36,542 bases of DNA. Origin: Rickettsiales bacterium (GTDB lineage: Bacteria > Pseudomonadota > Alphaproteobacteria > Methylaequorales > Methylaequoraceae). Shown here piece by piece: positions 19,712-29,106 of this stretch. Within the stretch, counting starts at the first letter, position 1; every line of letters begins with the position of its first letter. Made by a program: the position numbers and the translations under genes. Where the stretch lies: contig NZHE01000026.1 in the NCBI GenBank assembly GCA_002691145.1, forward strand, positions 178,546-215,087, written 5' to 3'. The notes beneath the pieces were generated by a model that saw only the letters and a program-made list of their open reading frames with translations, did not search any database and had not been told where the DNA came from.

Positions 19712-21625
19712 TTATGAACCTATCGCAGGTTCGGGATTAAGATTTATAGGTTTTTTGTCAGAACTATTTGGCATAGATGTTTTTTTCATCTTTGGTTTAT
19801 TATTTTGACTTGAACTCTTAATTTTTTTTCCATTAATCAAATTATCCACATCCTCACCAGATAAAGTTTCATACTCAAGCAAAGCCTTTGCCAATGCGTG
19901 AAGATGCTTCAAATGCTTTTTCAGTATTTTTCTTGCCTGTTTTTCACCGTTATCAATTAACAACCTTATTTCATCATCAATTAGTTTAGCTGTTTCGTCT
20001 GACATAGTTTTACTTTGGGTTACAGATCTGCCCAGAAAAACTTCTTCCTCATTTTCTGAATATCGTAAAGGACCTAATCTATCGCTCATACCCCATTCAA
20101 CGACCATTGACCTTGCTTTTTTTGTGGCCTGTAAAATGTCATTAGATGCTCCTGAAGTAATATTATCTTTACCGAAAATTAATTCTTCTGCGACCCTGCC
20201 TCCAAACATCATAGCAATCTTCGCATTCATTTCATTTTTAGATTCTGAATATCTGTCACGCTCTGGTAGATTCATTGTTACGCCTAATGCTCTACCCCTT
20301 GGAATAATGGTAACTTTATGAAGAGGATCATTCCCAGGTGTGAAAATACCGACTAATGCGTGACCAGCCTCGTGATAAGCTGTTAGTTCTTTTTCTTTTA
20401 GAGTCATTACCATAGATCTGCGCTCAGAACCCATCATAACTTTGTCTTTCGCGTCTTCAAACTCTAACATTGTTACTAATCTTTTATTTCTTCTAGCTGC
20501 TAATAAAGCAGCTTCGTTAACCAAATTCGCCAGATCAGCTCCTGAAAAACCTGGTGTACCTCTGGCTATAACTTTTACATTTACATCAGGGGACAGTGGG
20601 AGTTTTTTTATATGCACATTTAAGATTTTATCTCTACCTACTATATCTGGGTTAGGAACAACAACTTGTCTATCAAATCTACCGGGTCTCAAAAGAGCAG
20701 GATCTAATACATCCGGTCTGTTGGTAGCTGCAATTAAAATTACACCTTCAGCCGCGTCGAATCCATCCATTTCTACTAACAGTTGATTTAATGTTTGCTC
20801 TCTTTCGTCATTTCCACCACCAAGACCAGCTCCTCGATGTCTGCCGACTGCGTCAATTTCATCTATAAATATAATACAAGGGGCATTTTTTTTGCCTTGA
20901 TCAAACATATCTCTAACCCTACTAGCGCCTACTCCAACAAACATCTCGACAAAGTCAGATCCAGATATTGTGAAAAATGGAACATTAGCTTCACCAGCAA
21001 TTGCTCTTGCTAGCAACGTTTTTCCAGTACCTGGAGGTCCAACTAATAATGCGCCCTTGGGTATTTTTCCACCAAGTCTTTGAAATTTTGATGGATCTTT
21101 TAAAAATTCTACTATCTCTTCAAGCTCAGCTTTTGCTTCATCAATTCCTGCCACGTCAGCAAAAGTAACTCTATCCTTTTTTTCGTTTAACAATTTTGCT
21201 CTCGATTTTCCAAAGCCCATAGCTCTTCCACTTCCTGATTGCATTTGTCTCATAAAGAATATCCAAACACCAATCAATAACAACATCGGGAACCAAGATA
21301 TTAATACATCCAATAAAGTTGGGCTCTTACCGCTTGGTGGAGATGCAATAATCTCAATATCATTTTTTTGTAATTTATCGATCAAAGTGATGTCACCTGG
21401 GGAGTATGAAAGGAACTTCGAACCGTTTGCATATTTTCCAGTAATATTGTTACCTTGAATCTCAACAGAGGAGATATTGCCTTTTTCAATTTCTTTGAGG
21501 AATTGGGAATAAGGGACGTTGCTAACCTGACTTTTTGGTGAACTAGATTCAAAAAAATCAAGTATCATAAATAAGATAAAACCTATTAAGGCCCATATTG
21601 CTATGTTTTTCATTGTATTGTTCAA
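19712..21625 (-). CDS. ftsH: ATP-dependent zinc metalloprotease FtsH
   Basis: Membrane AAA+ protease that degrades unassembled membrane proteins and, in many bacteria, RpoH and LpxC. In the 637 residues: two membrane spans (about 8-24 and 105-125) around a periplasmic loop, AAA domain with Walker A GPPGTGKT (196-203), Walker B IIFIDEID and SRH region, then M41 peptidase HEAGH (H418, E419, H422). TTG 21625 is preferred over ATG 21613: GGAG lies six bases upstream of the TTG, and the resulting MNN...KNIAIW start matches the family. The rpoH gene is also in this window. Confidence 0.97.
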   Translation of the reverse strand: MNNTMKNIAIWALIGFILFMILDFFESSSPKSQVSNVPYSQFLKEIEKGNISSVEIQGNNITGKYANGSKFLSYSPGDITLIDKLQKNDIEIIASPPSGKSPTLLDVLISWFPMLLLIGVWIFFMRQMQSGSGRAMGFGKSRAKLLNEKKDRVTFADVAGIDEAKAELEEIVEFLKDPSKFQRLGGKIPKGALLVGPPGTGKTLLARAIAGEANVPFFTISGSDFVEMFVGVGASRVRDMFDQGKKNAPCIIFIDEIDAVGRHRGAGLGGGNDEREQTLNQLLVEMDGFDAAEGVILIAATNRPDVLDPALLRPGRFDRQVVVPNPDIVGRDKILNVHIKKLPLSPDVNVKVIARGTPGFSGADLANLVNEAALLAARRNKRLVTMLEFEDAKDKVMMGSERRSMVMTLKEKELTAYHEAGHALVGIFTPGNDPLHKVTIIPRGRALGVTMNLPERDRYSESKNEMNAKIAMMFGGRVAEELIFGKDNITSGASNDILQATKKARSMVVEWGMSDRLGPLRYSENEEEVFLGRSVTQSKTMSDETAKLIDDEIRLLIDNGEKQARKILKKHLKHLHALAKALLEYETLSGEDVDNLINGKKIKSSSQNNKPKMKKTSMPNSSDKKPINLNPEPAIGS

Positions 21626-21687
21626 TATAATCTCCGTATAAGTTGTTTTGATTATATAGTATTCTTTTTAACAAACTCAATTAATAA

Positions 21688-22983
21688 TTAAAATTTATTA
21701 TTGGTAAGTTGAGTTTTTGGATTAAAAAAAAAACTTATTTTATTTTCATGCATTAATTTAGGACAAAGAAAAGGAATTAAAAAAATTTTCTTAATATGAA
21801 TTAAAGGAAGTGACTTTATAATCTCAAAATTGATATTATAGTATTTTTCTATCACCAAGTTTTTTTTAATCTCAAACCAATTTTTTGAATTTATCACGCT
21901 ACACACTATATCGTCGGATTGGCAAGAAAGTCTGAATCTATAATCCCAGATTGCTGAATTGTTTTTTTTTATAGATAACCCATTTTTCATATTTAATGAT
22001 GTTTTAAAACTCTCTCTATAAATTTTAAATTTAGTTATACTTGTCTCAATTATTGATGAATGAAGAGTGTGCAACGATTGTTGACTTTTGCTTGAATAAA
22101 TAAGACGGTTTACTGATTTTTTTTTTGGAGGATAACTTTTACCTGAACATGAAGTTAGTAACCTTTTTATAATTTCTACTTGTATATCATTGTCATATTC
22201 ATAAAGTGCTTCTTTTTTAAATTCGAAAACACCACAATTGTAAAAATATAAGTTTTTTAAAAAAAAATTTGAAACTTCTTTTTCTATATTTTTTGTTTTA
22301 TTTACATATTTTCTAATGTTTTTTTGAATATCCAAGAAATATTGATTTTTTTTGACACTTAAGTATTTTCTTATTCTAATTCTTTCATATTTTTCACAGC
22401 TATTTGTTGGATCATTTATCCACTGCTTGAGGAACAACTTGCAAGTTTCTTCTAATCTTTTTTTCTTAATTTGTAAAAATGGTCTTATAATTCTAACAGA
22501 GTTGAAATGTACTAAAGGTGATATTGAGGAAAGACCAATAATATTTCCCTTTCTCTGTGCTCTCATTTTATAGGTCTCAATGTTATCATTTAATTGATGC
22601 CCAACTAACAAATGCATTATATTTAAATTCTTGCACTCGTTTAAGACTATCTCGTATCTTTTTTTTCTCGCTGTCTCTAACAAACTAGAACTTGGTTTTC
22701 TCTCATTCCAACTTAAAATTTTAGTTTTTACATTAAGATTTTTTATCCATTTTTTTACTTGCAAGCATTCTGATGTGGAATTTTTTCTAAGTTTATGATC
22801 AAGGATTAGTGCAGTTATAGTTCCTCCCTTATGCTTGATCCAATTGTTCATTAAATATAATAAACTCATGCTATCAGAGCCACCTGATACGGACACTGCA
22901 ACATCAGGGTTATCCTCAAATTTACAAATTTTTTCTAATAATTTTCTAAACTCTTTATCGGAAATTGAGTTATTAACAGGCAT
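21688..22983 (-). CDS. tilS: tRNA(Ile)-lysidine synthase (TilS)
   Basis: Modifies C34 of the CAU-anticodon tRNA-Ile to lysidine so it reads AUA; AUA is very frequent in this genome. The 431-residue protein carries the N-type ATP-pyrophosphatase loop SGGSDS (33-38), the HKLRKNS segment, LLVGHQLNDNIET and WINDPTN motifs of TilS. The C-terminal 200 residues are poorly conserved, Lys/Asn-rich, with an IPxLCP-like end typical of the family. It starts 2 bp after cpoB; 62 bp separate it from ftsH. Confidence 0.9.
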   Translation of the reverse strand: MPVNNSISDKEFRKLLEKICKFEDNPDVAVSVSGGSDSMSLLYLMNNWIKHKGGTITALILDHKLRKNSTSECLQVKKWIKNLNVKTKILSWNERKPSSSLLETARKKRYEIVLNECKNLNIMHLLVGHQLNDNIETYKMRAQRKGNIIGLSSISPLVHFNSVRIIRPFLQIKKKRLEETCKLFLKQWINDPTNSCEKYERIRIRKYLSVKKNQYFLDIQKNIRKYVNKTKNIEKEVSNFFLKNLYFYNCGVFEFKKEALYEYDNDIQVEIIKRLLTSCSGKSYPPKKKSVNRLIYSSKSQQSLHTLHSSIIETSITKFKIYRESFKTSLNMKNGLSIKKNNSAIWDYRFRLSCQSDDIVCSVINSKNWFEIKKNLVIEKYYNINFEIIKSLPLIHIKKIFLIPFLCPKLMHENKISFFFNPKTQLTNNKF

Positions 22984-22985
22984 AT

Positions 22986-23825
22986 TTATTCTTGAATACA
23001 GTCTAACTTTTCTTTTTCACTTAACGCTCTTTGCAACACATCCTTAGAGGCACTAGGATATTTTACTTCTAATTCAAAAAAAACATTACATGCCTCAACT
23101 TTTTTTTTAAGGTTAGCAAATGATAGACCTAACTTAAGCATATTATCGGGACCTTTTATTGAATTAGGATAATTTTCTAAACCTTCACCAAACTCTAGAA
23201 TAGCTCTACTAAAATCTTTCTTTTCATAAAAAACTTCACCTAACCAATACTGTATATTAGGCATTAAATCTTGAGGTTTCATTGATTTTAAATCTAATAG
23301 TTCAGCCATAGCCTCATCTAGTTTATCAGCCCATAGTAACTTAATAGCATTTTCGTACTTTTTTTTTGCCTCTTCTACATTAATCATATTTTCTTGTTGA
23401 AGTTCATTTTTTATTTCACTTTCACTTTCAACAAAGTTACTCGTTTTAGAGCCTCGAATAGGATCACTTAGACTGAGTTTATTTTGAAAAATTTTTTTAA
23501 TTTCATCCAACTGAGTAGAAATATCTATATTTAGCAACTCAATTTTTTTCTCAATTTCATTAATTCTATTTTCTAAAATCTCGAACTTACCAAAATTATT
23601 TTGGGTTGCCGTCTCTATTTCATCAAGTCGCTTTTCATTTCTAGAAATATAACCAGAGGAAAGATTACTAGAATCATCATTTAAGTTAAATTTCTGTAAA
23701 TCATTTATATTGTTTTCTATTCTATTTATTCTATCAAGAATATCGTCACTATCTAATTCCTGTGAAATTACAAAGCTTGCGAAAAGTGAAAGATAAAAAA
23801 ATGATACTAAATGAAAAAAAATCAT
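22986..23825 (-). CDS. cpoB: Cell-division coordinator CpoB (YbgF), TPR/coiled-coil periplasmic protein
   Basis: Periplasmic partner of TolA and PBP1b that couples peptidoglycan synthesis to outer-membrane constriction. The 279-residue protein has an N-terminal signal peptide (hydrophobic 3-19, cleavage near ISQ), a long heptad-rich coiled coil (about 30-120), then TPR units from about 150 (ENAIKLLWADKLDEA, LGEVFYEKKDFSRAI, MLKLGLSFANLKK). This is the classic CpoB arrangement. It follows pal after 50 bp that contain a strong hairpin. Confidence 0.88.
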   Translation of the reverse strand: MIFFHLVSFFYLSLFASFVISQELDSDDILDRINRIENNINDLQKFNLNDDSSNLSSGYISRNEKRLDEIETATQNNFGKFEILENRINEIEKKIELLNIDISTQLDEIKKIFQNKLSLSDPIRGSKTSNFVESESEIKNELQQENMINVEEAKKKYENAIKLLWADKLDEAMAELLDLKSMKPQDLMPNIQYWLGEVFYEKKDFSRAILEFGEGLENYPNSIKGPDNMLKLGLSFANLKKKVEACNVFFELEVKYPSASKDVLQRALSEKEKLDCIQE

Positions 23826-23838
23826 ACCGATAAATTAA

Positions 23839-23862
23839 GAGCTGCTGTTTAATAAGCAGCTC
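23839..23862 (-). terminator. Perfect 8-bp hairpin between pal and cpoB (attenuator or processing site)
   Basis: GAGCTGCT at 23839-23846 and AGCAGCTC at 23855-23862 form a perfect 8-bp stem with an 8-base loop, in a 50-bp gap of otherwise plain A/T. In the direction of transcription only a weak T-rich stretch (TTAATTT) follows, so it is probably a partial terminator or a 3'-end stabiliser for pal mRNA rather than a full stop. The stem ends 13 bases before the cpoB ATG and could also mask its ribosome binding site. Confidence 0.65.
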
Positions 23863-23875
23863 AAAGTAAAAAAAA

Positions 23876-24361
23876 TTAATCACTGATTATTGTGACGACT
23901 CTTCTATTTTCCGACCATGCTTCAGATGTGCTTCCCTCAGCAGCAGGTCTCTCTTTACCGTAACTTCTTGTTTCAATTCTACCTGTGTCAACACCAAGGG
24001 AAACTAAAAAATCCTTGACTGAGTTAGCCCTTCTATCTCCTAAAGCTAAGTTATAGTCTCTCGTACCTCTCTCATCACAATGTCCCTCTAATAAAATAGT
24101 AAAACCCGGAGTAGCTTTTAACCAATTTGCTTGGGCCTCTAGCGTAAAAGCAGATGCTGAACTAATATTATGCTTATCAGTATCGAAATAAACTCTATCT
24201 CCAACTTCCTTTTGAAGATATGATTGGAGATCCGCAACACTAGAACCAGGTGCAGGGTAATTATTTGTAGGAACAGCGTCTCCTGAACTAGTTCCTGTAG
24301 TTTCACAGCTTGCTAGAAAGAATGTGATTAGTATTAAGTGTAGAATATAATTTTTTTTCAT
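23876..24361 (-). CDS. pal: Peptidoglycan-associated lipoprotein Pal
   Basis: Outer-membrane lipoprotein that binds meso-DAP in peptidoglycan and TolB. The 161-residue precursor has a short lipoprotein signal with lipobox LASC (C19 is the lipidated residue), a flexible linker, then an OmpA-like domain with VYFDTDKHNIS, LEGHCDERGTRDYNLALGDRR and RSYGKERP, the Pal signature. The start has a good Shine-Dalgarno, AGGACC, eight or so bases upstream. Placed after tolB (89 bp gap) in the standard tol-pal order. Confidence 0.96.
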   Translation of the reverse strand: MKKNYILHLILITFFLASCETTGTSSGDAVPTNNYPAPGSSVADLQSYLQKEVGDRVYFDTDKHNISSASAFTLEAQANWLKATPGFTILLEGHCDERGTRDYNLALGDRRANSVKDFLVSLGVDTGRIETRSYGKERPAAEGSTSEAWSENRRVVTIISD

Positions 24362-24390
24362 AATAAAGGTCCTATAATTGTTAATTCTTT

Positions 24391-24419
24391 TTTTTACAAC
24401 CTGAAGCTCTATAAGTCAA
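24391..24419 (-). promoter_or_regulatory. Possible pal promoter in the tolB-pal gap
   Basis: On the minus strand TTGACT (24419-24414, five of six to TTGACA) is followed after 17 bp by TAAAAA (24396-24391, four of six). It would give pal its own transcript with a leader near 25-30 nt that includes the Shine-Dalgarno. The -10 is weak and A-rich sequence makes chance matches likely. Confidence 0.35.
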
Positions 24420-24450
24420 ATCAATTAGCGTATTTACTAAATATAAATTA

Positions 24451-25773
24451 TTATGGTAAAAGACCAGACCATGCCGGATCAGAAGCGTCTGATGGTGTTA
24501 TAATTTCTCTTAAATTACTTCCCGTTAAATCAATAATTTTGATTCTTGGCGGTGTAATTTTATTTTTTTTTATTTTAGTCTGACTATAAAAACTTAATAC
24601 CCTTCCGTTCGGAGCCCAAGTCGGTCCTTCAACTAAATAAGAGCTGTAGAGAACTCGTTCTCCCTTTCCGTCGGTATACATAACACCAATATAAAATTCA
24701 CCTCCTAATAATTTCGTAAATGCGATAGTATCTCCTCTCGGTGACCACACAGGTGTTGCATATCTTCCATTTCCGAAACTGATTCTTTTTTTTTTCTTTG
24801 TTTTCATATTAAGCACATAAATTTGTTGGCTGCCGCTTCTATCCGATTCGAATACAATGTTTTTACCATCAGGAGAATATGATGGGGCCGTATCTATCCC
24901 TTTATAAGTTGTAATCTGTTCTAATTTTCCAGTTTTCAAATTCATTTCATATATGTCTGTATTTCCTTTTTTTGCTAAGCTCATAATAATTTTTTTTCCA
25001 TCAGGTGAAAATCTAGGCGCAAAAGACATACCAGGAAAATCTCCCAAAATTTTCTGATAACCAGTATCTAGATCTAATAAAAAGACACGCGGATCTCCAT
25101 TATGATAAGAAAAATAAGCTATTTGTTGCGCAGCTGGAGAAAATCTTGGTGTTAAAGCTAGATATGAGCCATCAGTCAAAAATTTATGATTTGCTCCATC
25201 TTGATCCATAATTGCCAACCTCTTTCTTTTATTTTTTTTTTCTCCAGATTCTGAAATGTAAACAATTCTTGAATCAAAATAACCGGACTCGCCTGTAATT
25301 CTTTGATAAATTATATCAGAAATTACATGGGATATTCTTCTCCAATTGGTTCTTTTCGTTGTAAGCTGTTGAGCAATCATTTGTTTTTCAGATAAAATAT
25401 CCCATAATCTAAATTCAATTCTAATTTCATCTACATTTATTTTTATTATTCTCCCATGAATTAAACCCTGTGCTTTTGTTATTCTCCAATCAGAAAAAGA
25501 AGGTTTTGAATTAAAAGAAATTTTCTCTTCCAAAAAAATTTTTTTGTCTAAGATCTCAAAAAGACCGGATCTTTCTAAGTTATTTGAAACAACTTTGATA
25601 ATTTTTTTTGTAATTTTATCATCCTCTTTATTATTTGAACTAAAGTTTAATAATGCTAAAGGGATAGGCTCTGTATTTCCCTCAGTAATGTCAATTCTTA
25701 AATTTGCATGGCTTGAGTTAAACAAAAAAATCAATAAAAAAGTTGGTAAATATATTTTAAATAAATTCTTCAT
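24451..25773 (-). CDS. tolB: Tol-Pal system periplasmic protein TolB
   Basis: Beta-propeller protein linking TolA in the inner membrane with Pal in the outer membrane during constriction. The 440-residue precursor has a signal peptide (cleavage near SHA at 23), an N-terminal alpha/beta domain (about 25-160) and WD40-like/PD40 repeats with recurring FSPDGKKI, YSPDGKNI and WSPRGDTI blades. Start ATG 25773 lies 2 bp from the tolA stop. Normal length and order. Confidence 0.97.
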   Translation of the reverse strand: MKNLFKIYLPTFLLIFLFNSSHANLRIDITEGNTEPIPLALLNFSSNNKEDDKITKKIIKVVSNNLERSGLFEILDKKIFLEEKISFNSKPSFSDWRITKAQGLIHGRIIKINVDEIRIEFRLWDILSEKQMIAQQLTTKRTNWRRISHVISDIIYQRITGESGYFDSRIVYISESGEKKNKRKRLAIMDQDGANHKFLTDGSYLALTPRFSPAAQQIAYFSYHNGDPRVFLLDLDTGYQKILGDFPGMSFAPRFSPDGKKIIMSLAKKGNTDIYEMNLKTGKLEQITTYKGIDTAPSYSPDGKNIVFESDRSGSQQIYVLNMKTKKKKRISFGNGRYATPVWSPRGDTIAFTKLLGGEFYIGVMYTDGKGERVLYSSYLVEGPTWAPNGRVLSFYSQTKIKKNKITPPRIKIIDLTGSNLREIITPSDASDPAWSGLLP

Positions 25774-25775
25774 GG

Positions 25776-26513
25776 TTAAAACATACTAGGATCAAAGTTT
25801 AGAGTTATATTTTTCCAGATTTCATATTTTTTTTCAGGAACTTTAAGTTTTTTGCATGATGGATGTTTGACTGCTCTTAATGCACTCTCAGCTGCAGCCT
25901 TAAAAAAGGGATCACTTAACCTTCCAGTATTAAGTAATTTTGAACTTATAACGTTTCCCTCTCTGTCTAGTGAAATTTCAACTGTAACTTTTAAATTTTT
26001 TATATTTTTAGCACCTGCAGGAATGTTCCAACATGAAATAAATTGTCTTCTCACTAAATCTATCTCACTAATTGTTAATTTTTCTTGAAATTTATTAATT
26101 TCACTAGTTTCAATTTTTTTTTCTTTGCTTTTTTTATTTTCCTCAATTTTAATCTTATCTATCGACTTTAGTATTGAAGAGAGTCTATTTTCATTTTTTT
26201 TTTCTACTTTATCTTCTTGTTTTACTTTTTTTTTTTTCTTTTTTTTTTCGATTTTTTCTATGAATTCTGGTGGCTTCGGTTTTGAAATAACTTGGGGTGG
26301 ATTAAAAGCTAAAACTGCTTCTTTACTTTTTTTCAATTTTTTATTTTTTTTTTCCTGCTTTTCTGTAATTGTTTTCTCAGAAACCTCGACTACTTCTATT
26401 GGTATTTCGTTGATTACAGTTTTCTTTGTTAAATTAAAATGATTTGAAACTAAAATTATAATCATCACAATAAAAACATGAAAAATTACTGATTTAATAA
26501 AATTATGAATCAT
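25776..26513 (-). CDS. tolA: TolA-like envelope-spanning protein
   Basis: Inner-membrane anchored rod that connects TolQR with TolB/Pal. The 245-residue protein has one N-terminal span (about 7-24), a long Lys/Glu-rich linker (about 45-150) with a PPQVISKPKPPEF segment, and a C-terminal TolA/TonB-like domain from about 160 (CWNIPAGAKNIKNLKVTVEI ... AAAESALRAVKHPSC). Shorter than E. coli TolA (421) but in the range of alphaproteobacterial forms. The linker DNA contains extreme poly-T runs (26221-26250) that are in frame. Confidence 0.88.
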   Translation of the reverse strand: MIHNFIKSVIFHVFIVMIIILVSNHFNLTKKTVINEIPIEVVEVSEKTITEKQEKKNKKLKKSKEAVLAFNPPQVISKPKPPEFIEKIEKKKKKKKVKQEDKVEKKNENRLSSILKSIDKIKIEENKKSKEKKIETSEINKFQEKLTISEIDLVRRQFISCWNIPAGAKNIKNLKVTVEISLDREGNVISSKLLNTGRLSDPFFKAAAESALRAVKHPSCKKLKVPEKKYEIWKNITLNFDPSMF

Positions 26514-26524
26514 TATTAAAATCT

Positions 26525-26941
26525 TTATTTTATCTTAGTTACTAATGCAACCTTTTTAAAACCCGCTTTAGTTATTTTCCCCATTATTGAAATTACATCA
26601 CCATAATTTAAATCTTTATCACCTCTTATATAAATTTTTAAATTCTTATCTTGTTTCTTAAGTTCAAATAATTTTAACATCAACTTTTTTTCAGAAACTT
26701 TTTGCTTTTGTAAAAAAATTTCTCCTTTTTTGTTGATACTTACAGTTATTGGCTCATTTTTTTCAGAAAGGGTTTTATTGTTGCTTTCCGGCAAATTTAC
26801 TTTTATTCCTGCTGTTAATAATGGAGCTGTGACCATGAAAATTATCAATAATACAAGCATTACATCTACAAATGGGGTAACATTAATTTCTGAAATAGCC
26901 GTTCTTTTTCCTCTTTGTTTTTTATTTAAATGAATTCCCAT
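26525..26941 (-). CDS. tolR: Tol-Pal system protein TolR (ExbD family)
   Basis: Part of the proton-driven TolQR motor. The 138-residue protein begins with a short basic cytoplasmic segment and SEINVTPFVDVMLVLLIIFMV, whose single membrane span (about 22-43) includes the conserved D27 in the FVDVMLVLLI motif, thought to carry protons. The periplasmic domain ends GDVISIMGKITKAGFKKVALVT, the ExbD/TolR signature. Nine bases after tolQ. Confidence 0.95.
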   Translation of the reverse strand: MGIHLNKKQRGKRTAISEINVTPFVDVMLVLLIIFMVTAPLLTAGIKVNLPESNNKTLSEKNEPITVSINKKGEIFLQKQKVSEKKLMLKLFELKKQDKNLKIYIRGDKDLNYGDVISIMGKITKAGFKKVALVTKIK

Positions 26942-26950
26942 GACTAATTT

Positions 26951-27670
26951 CTAATCCTTAAAAATTTCTTTTGATATAATAATCGACATTTCCTCTATTA
27001 ATAATTCAGCTCTATTACTATACTGAGCTATGAGATCGTTTAGTTTGTTATATGCTAAAACTGCTGGGATTGCAGCTACTAACCCTAATGCTGTAGCAAA
27101 TAAAGCTTCAGCAATACCAGGAGCAACGACAGCTAAACTAGTATTTTGTGAAATTCCTATTGCAGTAAAACTATTCATAATACCCCAGACAGTTCCAAAT
27201 AAACCTATAAATGGTGCTGTTGAACCTACAGAAGCAAGGAAATTCATGTTTTTTGAAAGAAAGTCTAACTCTCTTTCATTTACTACATACATTTCTTTTT
27301 CAATTCTTTTACAGAGATTTTTTTTAAATTCTACGTTTTTGTTTACTGTACCAAGTTTTATTTTATCAAGATAACTCATGCATGAAAAAAAAATTGCTTC
27401 AAATGGATTAGTTGGGCTATTTCCAAGTTTATTGGACAGTTTTTGAAGCGTTGAACTTGAATAAAAACTTTCCTCAAAATCTTCAGCTTCTTTAAATAAG
27501 TTTTTTAAAGTTGAAAATTTTGAAAATATAATAGTCCATGACCAGATTGATGCAAAAATCAGGATAACGATCACCGACTTTACTACAATATCAGCATCAA
27601 GAAAAAGAGACATTAATGAAAAAGTCGAAGATGTTTCATCAAGCACAATTTTCTCTAAAGTTTCATCCAT
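26951..27670 (-). CDS. tolQ: Tol-Pal system protein TolQ (ExbB/MotA family)
   Basis: Five-subunit stator part of the TolQR proton channel. The 239-residue protein has three membrane spans (about 28-50, 147-170 and 185-205) with the conserved [25 protein letters not shown] and [19 protein letters not shown] motifs shortened here to their key stretches [14 protein letters not shown] and [12 protein letters not shown]. Starts 7 bp after ybgC and leads the tolQRAB-pal-cpoB series. Confidence 0.96.
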   Translation of the reverse strand: MDETLEKIVLDETSSTFSLMSLFLDADIVVKSVIVILIFASIWSWTIIFSKFSTLKNLFKEAEDFEESFYSSSTLQKLSNKLGNSPTNPFEAIFFSCMSYLDKIKLGTVNKNVEFKKNLCKRIEKEMYVVNERELDFLSKNMNFLASVGSTAPFIGLFGTVWGIMNSFTAIGISQNTSLAVVAPGIAEALFATALGLVAAIPAVLAYNKLNDLIAQYSNRAELLIEEMSIIISKEIFKD

Positions 27671-27677
27671 AAATAAT

Positions 27678-28112
27678 TTATACTAATTTTATTTCATTAA
27701 GTAAAAAACTTAATTCATTAATTATTTTTGTGGGTCTTTGATTTTTGCTACTTATCCAAACCAGTTGAACATCCATGATGCAATGTTCTTGTGTGTTTTT
27801 TTTTAATATCTGTTCAAGCCATATTGAAGTTTTGGTAACTTTTTTTAAAATTGTTGAAATAACTAAATCATCAAATAACAAACAAGGTCTTAAATAAGTT
27901 ACATTTATTTTTCTAACAACAAAAAAAAAATCACCATTTTGAAGTATTTTTTTTATTTTTGGATATAGAGTTATTAATAGATTAGTTCTAGCTCTTTCAA
28001 AATATTTCAAGTACGAAGCGTAGTAAACAACGCCAGCGCAATCTGTATCTTCATAAAATACTTTTATTTTAAAATTTGATTTTTTGAGTTTATTAACCTT
28101 TGTGATTTTCAA
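27678..28112 (-). CDS. ybgC: Acyl-CoA thioesterase YbgC (hotdog fold)
   Basis: Tol-Pal associated hotdog thioesterase. The 144-residue protein has the family motif [25 protein letters not shown], with the catalytic Asp in EDTD (positions 21-24), and normal length. The only usable start is TTG 28112, ten bases after AAGGA, inside the last codons of ruvB: the two genes overlap by 20 bp. The thioesterase substrate in vivo is unsettled for the family. Confidence 0.9.
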   Translation of the reverse strand: MKITKVNKLKKSNFKIKVFYEDTDCAGVVYYASYLKYFERARTNLLITLYPKIKKILQNGDFFFVVRKINVTYLRPCLLFDDLVISTILKKVTKTSIWLEQILKKNTQEHCIMDVQLVWISSKNQRPTKIINELSFLLNEIKLV

Positions 28113-29096
28113 TATGTAATAATCCTTTCTTCGATAAAACCCTTCCTCTGGAAGTTCGTTGAACTAATCCTTTTTGGATAAGGAATGGTTCAACCACATC
28201 TTCGAGAATGTCTTTTTCCTCCAGTAATGCAGCACTTAAATTTTCAATGCCAACAGGTCCTCCCTCGTAATTTTTTACTATACAGTTCATATATTTTCTA
28301 TCCATTTCATCTAAACCCAAAGCATCAATTTTTAAATTCTTTAATGACTGATTTACTATTTCTACATCTATTTTCCCTGAATCCTTGACAACAGCAAAAT
28401 CTATTGTCCTTTTCAATAATCTAATTGATATACGCGGTGTTCCTCTAGATCTTATTGCTATTTCAATTGCGGCTTCTTCATTAATATGAACCTTCATTAA
28501 TTTTGCAACTTTAATTATAATGATTTTTAGATCCTCTGGTTTATAAAAACTTAATTGAAGTGGAATACCGAATCTATCTCTCAATGGTCTGGATAGCAGT
28601 CCTAATCGAGTAGTTGCTCCAATAAGAGTAAATTGCTCAACTGAAATTTGCATCACTCTTGCTGATGGACCCGAACCAATAACATAATCACATTTAAAAT
28701 CCTCCATAGCGGGGTATAATGTTTCTTCAATTATTGGAGATAATCTGTGTATTTCATCTATAAATAAAATATCTCCATTGGAAAGGTTACTTAATAGAGT
28801 AACAAGATCCCCTTTTTTTGTAAAAGCTGGTCCACTAGTAATGTGTATATTCGTTTTTTTTTCATTTGAAACGATTTTAGCCAAAGTAGTCTTACCCAAG
28901 CCTGGTGGTCCGTAAAAAATTACATGATCAAGGATTGTTTTTTTTTTATAGAGGCCTGAATAAATGTATTAAGGTTTAATTTTAAAGTTTTTTGTCCAAT
29001 GAATTCACTCAATAAATTTGGTCTCAAGCTCAAAATTTCAGAATCTTCTTTTAATTTCTTAAGTCCAGTTATCTTTTCATTTTTAATTTCTATCAT
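28093..29096 (-). CDS. ruvB: Holliday junction helicase RuvB, interrupted by a -1 frameshift at a 10-A run
   Basis: AAA+ motor that with RuvA drives branch migration. ATG 29096 opens a frame reading MIEIKNEKITG...LRPNLLSEFIGQKTLK, the RuvB N-terminus, but it stops at 28920 after 58 codons. The rest, from LDHVIFYGPPGLGKT onward (Walker A, IDEIHRLSP, GATTRLGLLSRPLRDRFGI, C-terminal winged helix), is in the -1 frame. One extra A in the run at 28938-28947 would restore a 334-residue RuvB with no gap in homology. So this is a sequencing error, a recent lesion, or a slippage-expressed gene. Starts 10 bp after ruvA; overlaps ybgC by 20 bp. Confidence 0.9.
28938..28947 (-). other. Poly-A frameshift site in ruvB
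   Basis: Ten consecutive A on the coding strand (zero-frame codons ATA AAA AAA AAA CAA). Homology requires moving to the -1 frame here. The sequence contains the slippery heptamer A-AAA-AAA in frame, and a run this long is also prone to RNA polymerase slippage. Confidence 0.85.
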
Positions 29097-29106
29097 CTAA
29101 GAGACT

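Noticed and set aside
20442-20786. Plus-strand open frame of 114 codons inside ftsH
   Set aside because: It is antisense to the highly conserved AAA domain of FtsH and has no family features; a shadow of codon bias.
26125-26442. Plus-strand Phe/Ser-rich open frame opposite tolA
   Set aside because: It is the complement of the Lys/Glu-rich TolA linker; poly-Phe arises from poly-Lys codons on the other strand.
28093-28899. A short RuvB starting at the TTG at 28899
   Set aside because: That TTG is the Leu inside the Walker A motif GPPGLGKT; such a start would delete the nucleotide-binding loop. The N-terminus is present upstream in another frame.
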